Both the position numbers and the translations under genes were made by a program. This document shows, in pieces, positions 10,913 to 18,125 of a stretch of DNA of 64,000 nucleotides (the first letter of the stretch is position 1; each line of letters starts with the position of its first letter). The DNA comes from Solirubrobacter ginsenosidimutans. Its GTDB lineage: Bacteria > Actinomycetota > Thermoleophilia > Solirubrobacterales > Solirubrobacteraceae. The stretch is from assembly GCF_027587205.1 (NCBI RefSeq), contig NZ_JAPDOD010000004.1, forward strand, positions 62,001 through 126,000, given 5' to 3'. The notes beneath the pieces are model-generated. The model had not been told where the DNA came from. It was given only the letters and a program-made list of their open reading frames with translations, and did no database searches.

Positions 10913-11452
10913 TCAGGGTTGCTGCCGCGCCCGGGCGCGATAGGCGGCGACCGCATTGCGGTTCGCGCACGTCGTGCTGCAGAAGCGGCGCGAGCGGTTG
11001 CGTGAGAGGTCGAGGACGAGCCCTTCGCAGCCCTGGTCGGCGCAGACCGAGAGCCGCGAGAGCTCGTCGGCCCGGATGACGTCGATCATCGCCATCGCCA
11101 CCTCGACCGCCACCCGGCGGTCGAGTGGGGCGTCGGCCGGAACGGCGTGGATGTGCCAGTCGAGGCCGTCGTGGCGGCGCAGTTGCGGCAGCGCCCGCGC
11201 GTCGGCGAGCAGCACGTTGACCTGCGCCGCGGCGTCGTCGCGCTCGGCGGTGAGCAACGCGCGCAACACGGGCCGAAGCGCGCGCACCGCTTCGAGCTCG
11301 GCCGCATCGGAATCGTGGCGGCCGGTGAATGCGTGCTCGTCGTACCAGGCGTCGAGCTGACCGATCTCGGTGAGCGTGTCCGGCTCCGCAGCGCTGTTGA
11401 CCAGCGCGACCGCGGATCTGAGCGATGCCTCGGTGTCATTGGCGAACAGCAC
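10913..11452 (-). CDS. CGNR zinc-finger regulator with ABATE domain, 179 aa
   Basis: The N-terminal ~120 residues match the ABATE domain (opening LFANDTEASL, ending in the VDVI/ADELSRL helix). The C-terminus is a CGNR-type zinc finger with the Cys pattern C-x4-C ... FCSTTC followed by ANRNAVAAYRAR. These proteins are thought to be transcription regulators sensing small stress metabolites. The GTG start at 11452 matches the usual family N-terminus. The gene is divergent from an EamA exporter, and the repeated TGTCATTGGC (11434-11443 and 11480-11489) suggests it controls both promoters. Its stop lies 1 bp from the msrA stop (convergent). Confidence 0.88.
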   Translation of the reverse strand: MLFANDTEASLRSAVALVNSAAEPDTLTEIGQLDAWYDEHAFTGRHDSDAAELEAVRALRPVLRALLTAERDDAAAQVNVLLADARALPQLRRHDGLDWHIHAVPADAPLDRRVAVEVAMAMIDVIRADELSRLSVCADQGCEGLVLDLSRNRSRRFCSTTCANRNAVAAYRARARQQP

Positions 11453-11453
11453 G

Positions 11454-11482
11454 TTGACAGCTTACTCCACGTCGCCTATTGT
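11454..11482 (+). promoter_or_regulatory. Strong sigma-70-type promoter of the EamA gene (leaderless)
   Basis: TTGACA (11454-11459), 17-bp spacer, TATTGT (11477-11482). The expected +1 (~11489-11491) coincides with the ATG at 11491, so the mRNA should be leaderless or nearly so. A palindrome GTCAT-N5-ATGAC (11481-11495) overlaps the start site and may be an operator. Confidence 0.75.
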
Positions 11483-11490
11483 CATTGGCC

Positions 11491-12471
11491 ATGACAGGGA
11501 TGGGTAATGACGCGGGTGCGCGCCCAGACGTCGCGGCCGGGCTGGTGCTGGCGATCGCCTCGGCGGCGTCGTTCGGGCTGTCGGGGTCGCTCGCGCGCGG
11601 ACTGCTCGACGCCGGCTGGACCGCCGGCGCCGTCGTCCTCGCGCGGCTGGCGATCGCCGCGTTCGTCGTCGCGCCGCTCGCGGCCCGCGCGCTGCGCGGC
11701 CGGTGGGGCGCCTTGCGTGCGGACGCCGGGTTCATCCTGCTCTTCGGTGCGATCCCCGTCGCCGGCGCGCAGTTCGCCTACTTCTCCGCGGTGGAGCGCA
11801 TGGACGTCGGCCCGGCGCTGCTGATCGAGTACACGGCACCCGCCGCCGTCGTTCTGTGGCTCTGGCTGCGCCACGGCGAGCGTCCGGGCCCGTTGACGGT
11901 GGGCGGCGCCGGCCTGGCCGCGCTCGGCCTCGTGCTCGTCCTCGACCTGTTGTCAGGGTCCGACCTCGCGCCCGCCGGGATCCTCTGGGCGCTGATCGCG
12001 ATGGTCGGCTGCGCCTCCTACTTCGTGCTCGCGGCCACCCCGCGCCCGAACCTGCCGCCGGTCGCGCTGGCCGGCTCCGGCCTGGCCGTCGGGGCGCTCG
12101 TGCTCGCGGCCGTCGGCGCCGTGGGCCTGCTCCCGATGCACGCCACGACCGCCTCGCCGGTCTACGCGGACAGCTCCGTCACATGGTGGCTCCCGCTGCT
12201 CGGGCTGGGGGTCGTGACCGCCGGCCTCGCCTATTGCTTCGGGATCGCCGCCAGCCGCCGCCTCGGGTCGCGTCTGTCCTCGTTCGTCGCCCTGCTCGAG
12301 GTCGTCGCCGGCGTCACGTTCGCGTGGCTCCTGCTCGACCAGGTTCCGACCTCCCTGCAACTCGCCGGGGGCCTGCTGATCGTGGCCGGGGTGGTCGTCG
12401 TCAAGCTCGGCGAGCGCCCGCCGGCCACGCGGCCCGCACCGATCAAGCTCACGCCAGTGCACGAGTCCTGA
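11491..12471 (+). CDS. EamA/DMT-family transporter, 326 aa
   Basis: Ten hydrophobic helices in two EamA repeats, each with the typical small-residue packing (for example FGLSGSLARGLL in helix 1 and GVVTAGLAYCFGIAASRRLGS in the second repeat). Length is normal for drug/metabolite exporters of the inner membrane. The ATG at 11491 is preferred because an in-frame TTG at 11479 sits inside the -10 box. Substrate cannot be told from sequence; amino acids or metabolites are usual for the family. The divergent CGNR regulator is the likely controller. Confidence 0.88.
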   Translation: MTGMGNDAGARPDVAAGLVLAIASAASFGLSGSLARGLLDAGWTAGAVVLARLAIAAFVVAPLAARALRGRWGALRADAGFILLFGAIPVAGAQFAYFSAVERMDVGPALLIEYTAPAAVVLWLWLRHGERPGPLTVGGAGLAALGLVLVLDLLSGSDLAPAGILWALIAMVGCASYFVLAATPRPNLPPVALAGSGLAVGALVLAAVGAVGLLPMHATTASPVYADSSVTWWLPLLGLGVVTAGLAYCFGIAASRRLGSRLSSFVALLEVVAGVTFAWLLLDQVPTSLQLAGGLLIVAGVVVVKLGERPPATRPAPIKLTPVHES

Positions 12472-12520
12472 TAGGACGTTCGTCGAACCCGCTCCCGAGC
12501 GGACCACGTCTCGCGTTACG

Positions 12521-12970
12521 GTGCGCGGCGTGGTGCGCGCGATCGAGCAATTCCGGTGGGGAGGCGCCGCGACGCTGGTCGCCGGACTGATCATCACGGG
12601 GGCAGGACTGGTGGGCGGCGATCCACGCGCCGATCGGCTCGCGGCCATCTTCGCGAGCGCCGCGTTCGCCGGGTTGGCCAGTGTCATTTGGCGGCTCCTG
12701 CGCCGGCTCGCGCGCGCGACGACCGACTCCGCGGACGACGCATCGCCACGACAGCCGGCGGGGCGCATCGCCTTGATCTGCTGTGGCCCGGCGATCCTCG
12801 CGTTCGGAGCAGTGGTCTACCCGACCCACCACACTTGGCTGGTCGGCTTGCTCGCTGCCGGCTCCGCTGCGGTTCAACTGGCCTTCGCGACGCGGGTCGC
12901 GCGGCTCGAACGCCGGAACGGGGTTCAGGTGTTCGTGCGGAGGAACGGGCGGTTCATCATCGCCCAGTAG
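12521..12970 (+). CDS. Small integral membrane protein, 149 aa
   Basis: Four hydrophobic segments in two pairs (about residues 15-32, 40-58, 82-100 and 105-122) separated by a charged Arg/Asp-rich loop. The C-terminus is basic (ERRNGVQVFVRRNGR). No family recognised. In-frame GTGs at 12521, 12530 and 12533 make the exact start uncertain, and no good Shine-Dalgarno is visible. It converges with the next gene (5-bp gap). Confidence 0.55.
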   Translation: MRGVVRAIEQFRWGGAATLVAGLIITGAGLVGGDPRADRLAAIFASAAFAGLASVIWRLLRRLARATTDSADDASPRQPAGRIALICCGPAILAFGAVVYPTHHTWLVGLLAAGSAAVQLAFATRVARLERRNGVQVFVRRNGRFIIAQ

Positions 12971-12975
12971 GCGGG

Positions 12976-13941
12976 TCACGCGGTCGCGAAGAGCGGTCCG
13001 CGATGGTGGCCGACGAGCAGCGCCACCGCGCCCGCCGCCGCCCACGCGCAGAGGACGGCGAGCGCTCCGGCCGTGTGCGCACCTGACAGGTAGACGTCGT
13101 TGCGCACCGCGGTCAGCGCGGCGCCGTTGGGCAGCACCTGCGACACGGCGCGGTAGAAGCCCGGCTCGAACTGCTGCCCGACGCCGCCGCCCGACGAGGT
13201 GATCCCGACGAGCATGAAGGTGAGGGCGGCGACGCCGACGCCGGCGTGGCCGATCAGGCGCCCCAGGCCATGCACCGTCAGCGCCACGGCGAGGATCAGC
13301 AGCGCGATCACCCCGGCCAGACCCCAGAAGTCGTCCGTCAAGGCCCCGACGATCGTGTCGACCGACAGCGCGACCGCGACTCCGCCGAGCCCCGCCACCA
13401 GCAGCAGCGCGACGATCCGCGCGCGCAGCGCGTGCCGCCCGCCGGCGAACGTCAGCAGGACCGCGAAGACCATGCTCGCCATCGTCGTGGCCGTCACGGT
13501 GACGAACGGGGAGAGCCCGCGGGCATCGTGTGCCGGCAGCGGCGCGACGTCGACGACCGCCGCCCGCGGATCGAGCGCCTGCAGCGCCTGACCGGTCTTC
13601 TGCGCGGCGACGAAGCCCGAGGCCGACGCGACCAGGATGCGGCCGTTCGCGTAGCCGCCGTGCACCGCCTCCGCGCGCAGCGCCTCGCGGGCGGCCGCCT
13701 CCGTCGGATACGAGACGGCGGAGAACTGCTGCGGGTCAAGCGTCGCGCGCGCCTGCCGCAACGCCTCCGGCGGACCCACGATTGCCACCTTGACCTGATG
13801 CGGCTGCGGATTGTGGAACGCGGCCGCGAACACCGCCGAGAACCCGAACAGCAGGACGAGTCCGATCACCGCGAAGCGCGCCGCGGCGAAATGCGCGGCG
13901 CACCCCGCCCAGAAGCCTTCAGATCGGTTCTGGGCGGACAT
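12976..13941 (-). CDS. ABC-2/YhgE-like membrane protein, 321 aa
   Basis: The start is ATG 13941, set by a GAGGAGG ribosome site 6-7 bases upstream; an upstream ATG at 13968 would put that site inside the gene. One N-terminal helix (~residues 25-45) is followed by an extracytoplasmic domain of ~100 residues, then about five helices. This is the arrangement of YhgE/Pip and ABC-2-type permeases. No ATPase partner is adjacent, so the transport role is an inference. A palindrome TCATC-TAC-GATGA (13965-13977) lies just upstream and could be a repressor site. Confidence 0.65.
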   Translation of the reverse strand: MSAQNRSEGFWAGCAAHFAAARFAVIGLVLLFGFSAVFAAAFHNPQPHQVKVAIVGPPEALRQARATLDPQQFSAVSYPTEAAAREALRAEAVHGGYANGRILVASASGFVAAQKTGQALQALDPRAAVVDVAPLPAHDARGLSPFVTVTATTMASMVFAVLLTFAGGRHALRARIVALLLVAGLGGVAVALSVDTIVGALTDDFWGLAGVIALLILAVALTVHGLGRLIGHAGVGVAALTFMLVGITSSGGGVGQQFEPGFYRAVSQVLPNGAALTAVRNDVYLSGAHTAGALAVLCAWAAAGAVALLVGHHRGPLFATA

Positions 13942-13964
13942 GCGCGACCTCCTCAAGAATGAAT

Positions 13965-13977
13965 TCATCTACGATGA
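13965..13977. promoter_or_regulatory. Palindrome upstream of the ABC-2-like gene
   Basis: TCATC-TAC-GATGA, perfect 5-bp arms, 24 bp upstream of the ATG of the minus-strand membrane protein. It overlaps an unusually AT-rich stretch, so it is a candidate operator. No regulator gene is adjacent. Confidence 0.35.
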
Positions 13978-14020
13978 CTTTACACCGTTGACTTCCTTAA
14001 GGAGAAGGGGCCTGCGGGGT

Positions 14021-14524
14021 TTACATCCCGAAGTACTCGGCGATCGGGCCGAGGGAGGCCACGAACGAAGCGGGGCGCAGCCGCAGGAGGCCCGTCGAAT
14101 CCGGGAGCGGAGCCTGCCCCGTCTGCACGCTCACGGGCTGGCCGGCACCGTTGAACTTCACCGGGTTGCGGACGCCCCACAGGTTGCGACTGCCCACCCC
14201 GCCGCAGGCGCCGACACGCAGCACCTCGTTGTTGATGGCGGTCGACGGCGTGATCAGGCAGGCGTTGGTCGCCAGGTTGCGGAAGCGGAAGCCGATCGTG
14301 CCGAACGGCTCCTTCTCCCACTTCTGGCGGAACGAGGCCGCCTTGGACGGACGCAGTGCGACCGTCCCGTTGGCCAGGACCTCCATCGCGTTCTGGCGCT
14401 GCGCGGCGTTGGTCAACTGGGTCGGTGCGGCGTCGGCGCGCGCCGCGGCACCGAAGGCGAGGGCGAGCATGGCGACGAGCGCCGCGAGCAAGAAGCTCGT
14501 CGGCAGGTGGCGGAGCGAGGTCAT
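14021..14524 (-). CDS. Secreted protein with possible ricin-type beta-trefoil features, 167 aa
   Basis: The ATG at 14524 follows AAGGAG at 7-base spacing. A signal peptide (TSLRHLPTSFLLAALVAMLA, cleavage near ARADA) precedes a mature domain of ~130 residues. That domain has a NACLI...GACGG cysteine pair and a NLWGV motif, resembling the QxW-type lectin repeat. Only about one repeat is convincing, so the lectin assignment is tentative. No enzymatic signature. Confidence 0.6.
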   Translation of the reverse strand: MTSLRHLPTSFLLAALVAMLALAFGAAARADAAPTQLTNAAQRQNAMEVLANGTVALRPSKAASFRQKWEKEPFGTIGFRFRNLATNACLITPSTAINNEVLRVGACGGVGSRNLWGVRNPVKFNGAGQPVSVQTGQAPLPDSTGLLRLRPASFVASLGPIAEYFGM

Positions 14525-14582
14525 GGCGGGTCTCCTTGGGAGTGGGTTCACCGCCAAAGACGCCCGCCGTCACGCGGCAATC

Positions 14583-14652
14583 CAGGGGGAACCCCTCGCG
14601 TCCCCCCTGCCGGCCGTCAGCCCTTGGTCACACCGCCGCGCCTTCGGGCGCG
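14583..14652 (-). other. Two GC hairpins downstream of the FMN reductase operon
   Basis: Intergenic stretch 14525-14702. One hairpin has arms CAGGGGGA and TCCCCCCTG (within 14583-14609). Another, at 14637-14652, is CGCGCC-TTCG-GGCGCG, a perfect 6-bp stem on a TTCG tetraloop, about 50 bp beyond the reductase stop. Neither has a U-tract on the minus strand, so termination or mRNA-end protection is only a guess. Confidence 0.4.
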
Positions 14653-14702
14653 TCGACGGCCTCGCTGGACCGCGCGACGGCGTCGGGCTCCTCCGCCGCC
14701 GT

Positions 14703-15356
14703 CTATTGGCCGCCCGCGGCGAGCCGCATCAGCGGGGACTCGAAATCCAGGTCGGCCGCGGTGCGCTCCGCGCGGCTGGCGTTGCCGGCGAACTGGTGCT
14801 GGTAGCCCGACCACGCCTGGTCGGCGATCTGCTGCTCCACGCCCGCGCGCACCAGCACCGCGAGCTCGGTCGCGGCGCGCTCGATGCGCTGGCCGAGGTC
14901 GCCGGTCCCCCAGTCCTCAGGGGCGGCGTAGACCGAGGTCGGGAGCGTCAGCGCGCGCATGTAGGCGAACAGCGGGCGCATCTGGTCGTCGATGACGAGC
15001 GCGTGGCGCGCGGCGCCGCCGGTGGCCGCGAGCAGGACCGGCTTAGCGACGAGCAGGTCGTTGTCGAGCACGTCGATGAAGGTCTTGAACAGCCCGCTGA
15101 TCCCGGCCTTGTAGATCGGGGTGGCGGCGATGATCGCGTCGGCGACCGCGAGCCGGTCGATCGCCTGCTTGAGCACCTCGCCGGGAAAGCCGGCGACGGC
15201 TGCCCGCGCGGTGTCGGCGGCCAGCGGTCCGAGCTCGATCACGCTGACCGTCGCGTCGTCGAGGAGATCGAGGCTCTTCTGCGCGAGGCGATCGGTGAGC
15301 TGGCGGGTGGACGACGGGTTGCCGGTGCCGGCGCTGATGACGACGAGACGTTTCAT
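14703..15356 (-). CDS. LLM-partnered NAD(P)H-dependent FMN reductase (CE1759-like), 217 aa
   Basis: A flavodoxin-fold FMN reductase that would supply reduced FMN to the luciferase-like monooxygenase encoded two genes upstream in the same operon. Family features: the opening strand LVVISAGTGNPSST, the ATPIYKAGISGLFK phosphate/flavin loop near residue 80, and the ATGG turn near 110. Length matches the CE1759 family. Its ATG overlaps the MarR stop by 4 bp, indicating translational coupling. Third and last gene of the LLM/MarR/reductase operon. Confidence 0.9.
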   Translation of the reverse strand: MKRLVVISAGTGNPSSTRQLTDRLAQKSLDLLDDATVSVIELGPLAADTARAAVAGFPGEVLKQAIDRLAVADAIIAATPIYKAGISGLFKTFIDVLDNDLLVAKPVLLAATGGAARHALVIDDQMRPLFAYMRALTLPTSVYAAPEDWGTGDLGQRIERAATELAVLVRAGVEQQIADQAWSGYQHQFAGNASRAERTAADLDFESPLMRLAAGGQ

Positions 15357-15793
15357 GGTGCGGCGCTTTCGGTGAGGGTTTCGCAGAGCGCGCGCAGCTG
15401 TTCGAGCTGCTCGACGCTGAAGGCCTGGGTCATGATCTGCGCGACGTGGTGGCCGTGGCGCAGGCCGACGTGGCGCTGGGCGCTCGCGCCGGCCTCGGTG
15501 AGGCGGATGCGGGAGGCGCGGCCGTCATCGGGATCGGGCACGCGCTCCAGCAGCCCGGACGTTTCGAGCCGCGCCACGAGGCGCGAGATGCCGCCCTGCG
15601 TCAGCAGCGCGTCGCCGCTGAGCTCGGTGATCCGCATGCCCTCCGGCGCCTTCGACAGGGCGTAGAGCACGCCGTACTCGCTCGAGCTGACCCGGTCCCA
15701 CACGTCGGCGCCGGCGAGCTCCCGGCCCACCGTCGCCTGCGCGCGGAACAGCGCCTCCCACGCCTCGTTCGCGATGCGGGTGCGGCTCGGCAT
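15353..15793 (-). CDS. MarR-family transcriptional regulator, 146 aa
   Basis: Winged-helix MarR protein: dimerisation helix (ANEAWEALFRAQATVGREL), recognition region (RITELSGDALLTQGGISRLV) and wing (PDPDDGRASRIRLTEAG). The start is ATG 15793. It is co-transcribed between the monooxygenase (stop 15799) and the FMN reductase. A 14-bp palindrome overlapping the -35 region of the operon promoter (17033-17046) is its probable operator, so autoregulation with derepression by the LLM substrate is likely. Confidence 0.9.
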   Translation of the reverse strand: MPSRTRIANEAWEALFRAQATVGRELAGADVWDRVSSSEYGVLYALSKAPEGMRITELSGDALLTQGGISRLVARLETSGLLERVPDPDDGRASRIRLTEAGASAQRHVGLRHGHHVAQIMTQAFSVEQLEQLRALCETLTESAAP

Positions 15794-15798
15794 CGTGC

Positions 15799-16989
15799 TC
15801 AGCCCACGAGCGGGAGATCGGCGACGAGCTCCGGATCCGAGTCCTGGTAGGGAGAGGTCCCGGTCACGTTGTCGCCGCGATTGGGGTTCGGGCGCGGCTG
15901 GCGCGGCTCGGCGTCGCCGTACTTCGCCCGCACCAGGCTCGCGTGCGTCGGCGCGTCCGGCGCGCCCGCGGCGCGGCGGGACTCCAGCTCCTTGCGCAGC
16001 GTCGGCACGACCTCGGTGCCGAGCAACTCGACCTGCTCCAGCGCCTCCTCGAGCGGCAGACCCATCGCGTCCACGACCCACAGCTGGCGCTGATAGTCGC
16101 CGAAGCCGTCCTGGAAGGTGAGCGTCTTCTCGATCACCTCCTGCGGGCTGCCGACGGTCAGCGGCGTCCCGTGCATGAAGTCCTCGAGCCGGTAGCTGGT
16201 GCCGTAGATCGGCGAGCCCTCGAAGTAGGGACGGAAGCCGCGGACGGCGTCCTGCGAGCGCTTGGCGATGTAGGACTGGCCGCCGAGCCCGACGATCGCC
16301 TGCTCCGGGGTGCCGTGGCCGTAGTGGGCGAAGCGCTGGCGATAGAGGTCCACCAGCGGCTTGAAGTGGAAGTTCGGCGCCAGGATGTGGTTGGCGAAGT
16401 AGCCGTTGCCGTAGTAGGCGGCCTGCTCGGCGATCTCCGGCGTGCGGATCGCGCCATGCCAGACGAACGGCGGCACGTCATCCAGCGGCCGCGGGATCGA
16501 GGTGAAGCCCTGCAGCGCCGTGCGGAAGCTGCCCTCCCAGTCCACGACGTCCTCGCGCCACAGCCGGTGCAGCAGGTTGTAGTTCTCCAGCGCGAGCTCG
16601 AGGCCCTTGTGGATGTCCTGGCCGAACCACGGATACACCGGCACGGTGTTGCCCCGGCCGAGCATCAGGTCCAGGCGCCCCTTGGCCAGGTGCTGGAGCA
16701 TCGCGTAGTCCTCGGCGATCTTCACCGGGTCGTTGGTCGTGATCAGCGTGATCGCGGTGCTCAGGACGATCTGCTCGGTCTGGGCGGCGATGTTCGCCAG
16801 CAGCGTCGTGGGCGACGAGGAGAAGAACGGCGGGTTGTGATGCTCGCCGATCGCGAAGACGTCGAGCCCGACTTCATCGGCGCGCCGGGCGATCTGCACG
16901 ATCGCGGCGATCCGCTCCGCCTCGCTGGGCGTGTACCCCGTGACTGGATTTCGAGTGATGTCGCTGACCGAGAAGATGCCGAATTGCAT
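15799..16989 (-). CDS. LLM-class flavin-dependent monooxygenase (CE1758-like), 396 aa
   Basis: Bacterial luciferase-like TIM barrel using FMNH2 and O2. Seen: the N-terminal strand MQFGIFSVSDITRNP, the GEHHNPPF loop near 50, the LMLGRGN motif, and the NYNLLHRLWRED helix. The tail (EPRQPRPNPNRGDN) is longer than in classic luciferases and typical of the CE1758 type. ATG 16989 is preceded by AGGCGG. First gene of an operon with MarR and the partner FMN reductase, which supports a two-component monooxygenase. Substrate unknown; sulfonates, aromatics or ketones are possible. Confidence 0.92.
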   Translation of the reverse strand: MQFGIFSVSDITRNPVTGYTPSEAERIAAIVQIARRADEVGLDVFAIGEHHNPPFFSSSPTTLLANIAAQTEQIVLSTAITLITTNDPVKIAEDYAMLQHLAKGRLDLMLGRGNTVPVYPWFGQDIHKGLELALENYNLLHRLWREDVVDWEGSFRTALQGFTSIPRPLDDVPPFVWHGAIRTPEIAEQAAYYGNGYFANHILAPNFHFKPLVDLYRQRFAHYGHGTPEQAIVGLGGQSYIAKRSQDAVRGFRPYFEGSPIYGTSYRLEDFMHGTPLTVGSPQEVIEKTLTFQDGFGDYQRQLWVVDAMGLPLEEALEQVELLGTEVVPTLRKELESRRAAGAPDAPTHASLVRAKYGDAEPRQPRPNPNRGDNVTGTSPYQDSDPELVADLPLVG

Positions 16990-17017
16990 GTCGTCCGCCT
17001 GGTTGGTTGTTCGGACA

Positions 17018-17046
17018 ATCATAGCGCAGATACATGACCAGTCATG
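17018..17046 (-). promoter_or_regulatory. Promoter and MarR-type operator of the LLM operon
   Basis: Minus-strand -10 TATGAT (17023-17018). The -35-like ATGACT (17045-17040), 16 bp away, lies within the perfect palindrome CATGAC-TG-GTCATG (17033-17046). An operator over the -35 fits repression by the operon's own MarR. The site also faces the divergent lipoprotein gene. Confidence 0.65.
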
Positions 17047-17119
17047 CATCTGCGGCGGCGCAAACCTCGGGGTGGTTCCCCGATTGCCGCTGGGTGGCCA
17101 TGGCGCGAGACTCCGCGCG

Positions 17120-17704
17120 ATGGCTCGCCTCCCGCTCCTCGCTCTCGCCGTCGCGCTGCTCGCCGGTTGCGGGACGCAGGAGCCCGTCACGAAGACCATT
17201 CCCGGCGACTTCCTCGGCTACAAGCTGGTGCAGCTACCGCGCGGCTACGGCGTCAGATGCCCCGCGGCGATGCGGGCGCGGCACAGCGGGTCCGGCGACG
17301 GCGCGTCGATGGTCGTCAACGAGAGCGGCGTGCAGCTGGTGACCGCGGCGCTGCAGTTCTCCGACGCCGGCGGGGCGCAGCGGGCGTACGCCGCGACGAT
17401 CAGCCCGCAGACGCGGCAGTGCTATGCCGACGGCTTCGTCGCCGAACTGGTCCGCAAGTACGGCGTGCACGTGCGGCGCGTCGGTACAGGGCCGTCGAAG
17501 GTCGCTTCGCAGGTCGGCGACGAGCGCTCGGGCACCCGCGTGAGCGTCGTCGTCGCCGGTCGCCGACGCGATGTCACGGTGTCCGCCGACACGGCCGCGA
17601 TCCGCATCGGGTCAGAGCTGTCGCTCGATCAGGTCATCGACCTCACCGCCCTCGGCAGCCGGGTCCGAGCGCCGGATCCGCGGCTCGCCGAAGCGGTGTC
17701 CTAG
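17120..17704 (+). CDS. Secreted lipoprotein, 194 aa
   Basis: ATG 17120 gives a short lipoprotein signal: MARLPLLALAVALLAGC with lipobox LAGC and lipidated Cys17. The mature region of ~175 residues has two more cysteines (RCPAAM, RQCYAD) and an alpha/beta sensor-like composition. I do not recognise the family; it resembles PknH/LppX-type small extracellular sensor domains only loosely. It is divergent from the LLM operon and its last 4 bp overlap the opposing MarR gene. Confidence 0.65.
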   Translation: MARLPLLALAVALLAGCGTQEPVTKTIPGDFLGYKLVQLPRGYGVRCPAAMRARHSGSGDGASMVVNESGVQLVTAALQFSDAGGAQRAYAATISPQTRQCYADGFVAELVRKYGVHVRRVGTGPSKVASQVGDERSGTRVSVVVAGRRRDVTVSADTAAIRIGSELSLDQVIDLTALGSRVRAPDPRLAEAVS

Positions 17705-18114
17705 ACGCTCGCCCGCGCGAGGAGCTGCCGCAGCGTCTCGAGCTCGTCGGGGCTGAGCGCGCTCAGCGCCGGCGGCGGTGTGGCGAGGATGGCGTCGGCC
17801 TGTTCGGCGAGCGCCTGACCCTTCGGTGTCGTCTCGACCAGCTTGGCGCGCCGATCCGTGGGATGCGGCCGCCGGCGCACGAACCCCTGCGACTCCAGGT
17901 CGTCGATGACCACGGTCGCGTTCGGCGGGTCGATCCCCAGCGCCGTCGCCAGCTCGCGCATGGACATCGGGCGCTTGGCGAGGCGACGGATCGCGCGGGT
18001 CCGGCCGAAGCTGATGCCCACGGCGTCGGCGACCTCGCGTCGCCGCTGGTTGTCGAGCACGAGGTCGGACATGAGCAGCCAGACGTCGCGCGCGGTGGCC
18101 GATGGGTCATTCAT
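17701..18114 (-). CDS. MarR-family regulator of the adjacent MFS pump, 137 aa
   Basis: Winged-helix MarR with recognition region SMRELATALGIDPPNATVVI and wing HPTDRRAKLVETTPKG. The start ATG 18114 lies 11 bp after the MFS stop, so the two are one operon. The repeated TAGTT/AACTA half-sites in the MFS promoter (19555-19607) are the likely operator. MFS-MarR pairs of this kind usually sense toxic small molecules exported by the pump. Confidence 0.88.
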   Translation of the reverse strand: MNDPSATARDVWLLMSDLVLDNQRRREVADAVGISFGRTRAIRRLAKRPMSMRELATALGIDPPNATVVIDDLESQGFVRRRPHPTDRRAKLVETTPKGQALAEQADAILATPPPALSALSPDELETLRQLLARASV

Positions 18115-18125
18115 CCGCCCCCAGG

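Noticed and set aside
14637..14652. TTCG-tetraloop hairpin as a rho-independent terminator
   Set aside because: No U-tract follows on the minus strand and it is ~50 bp from the stop, so it is listed only as a hairpin.
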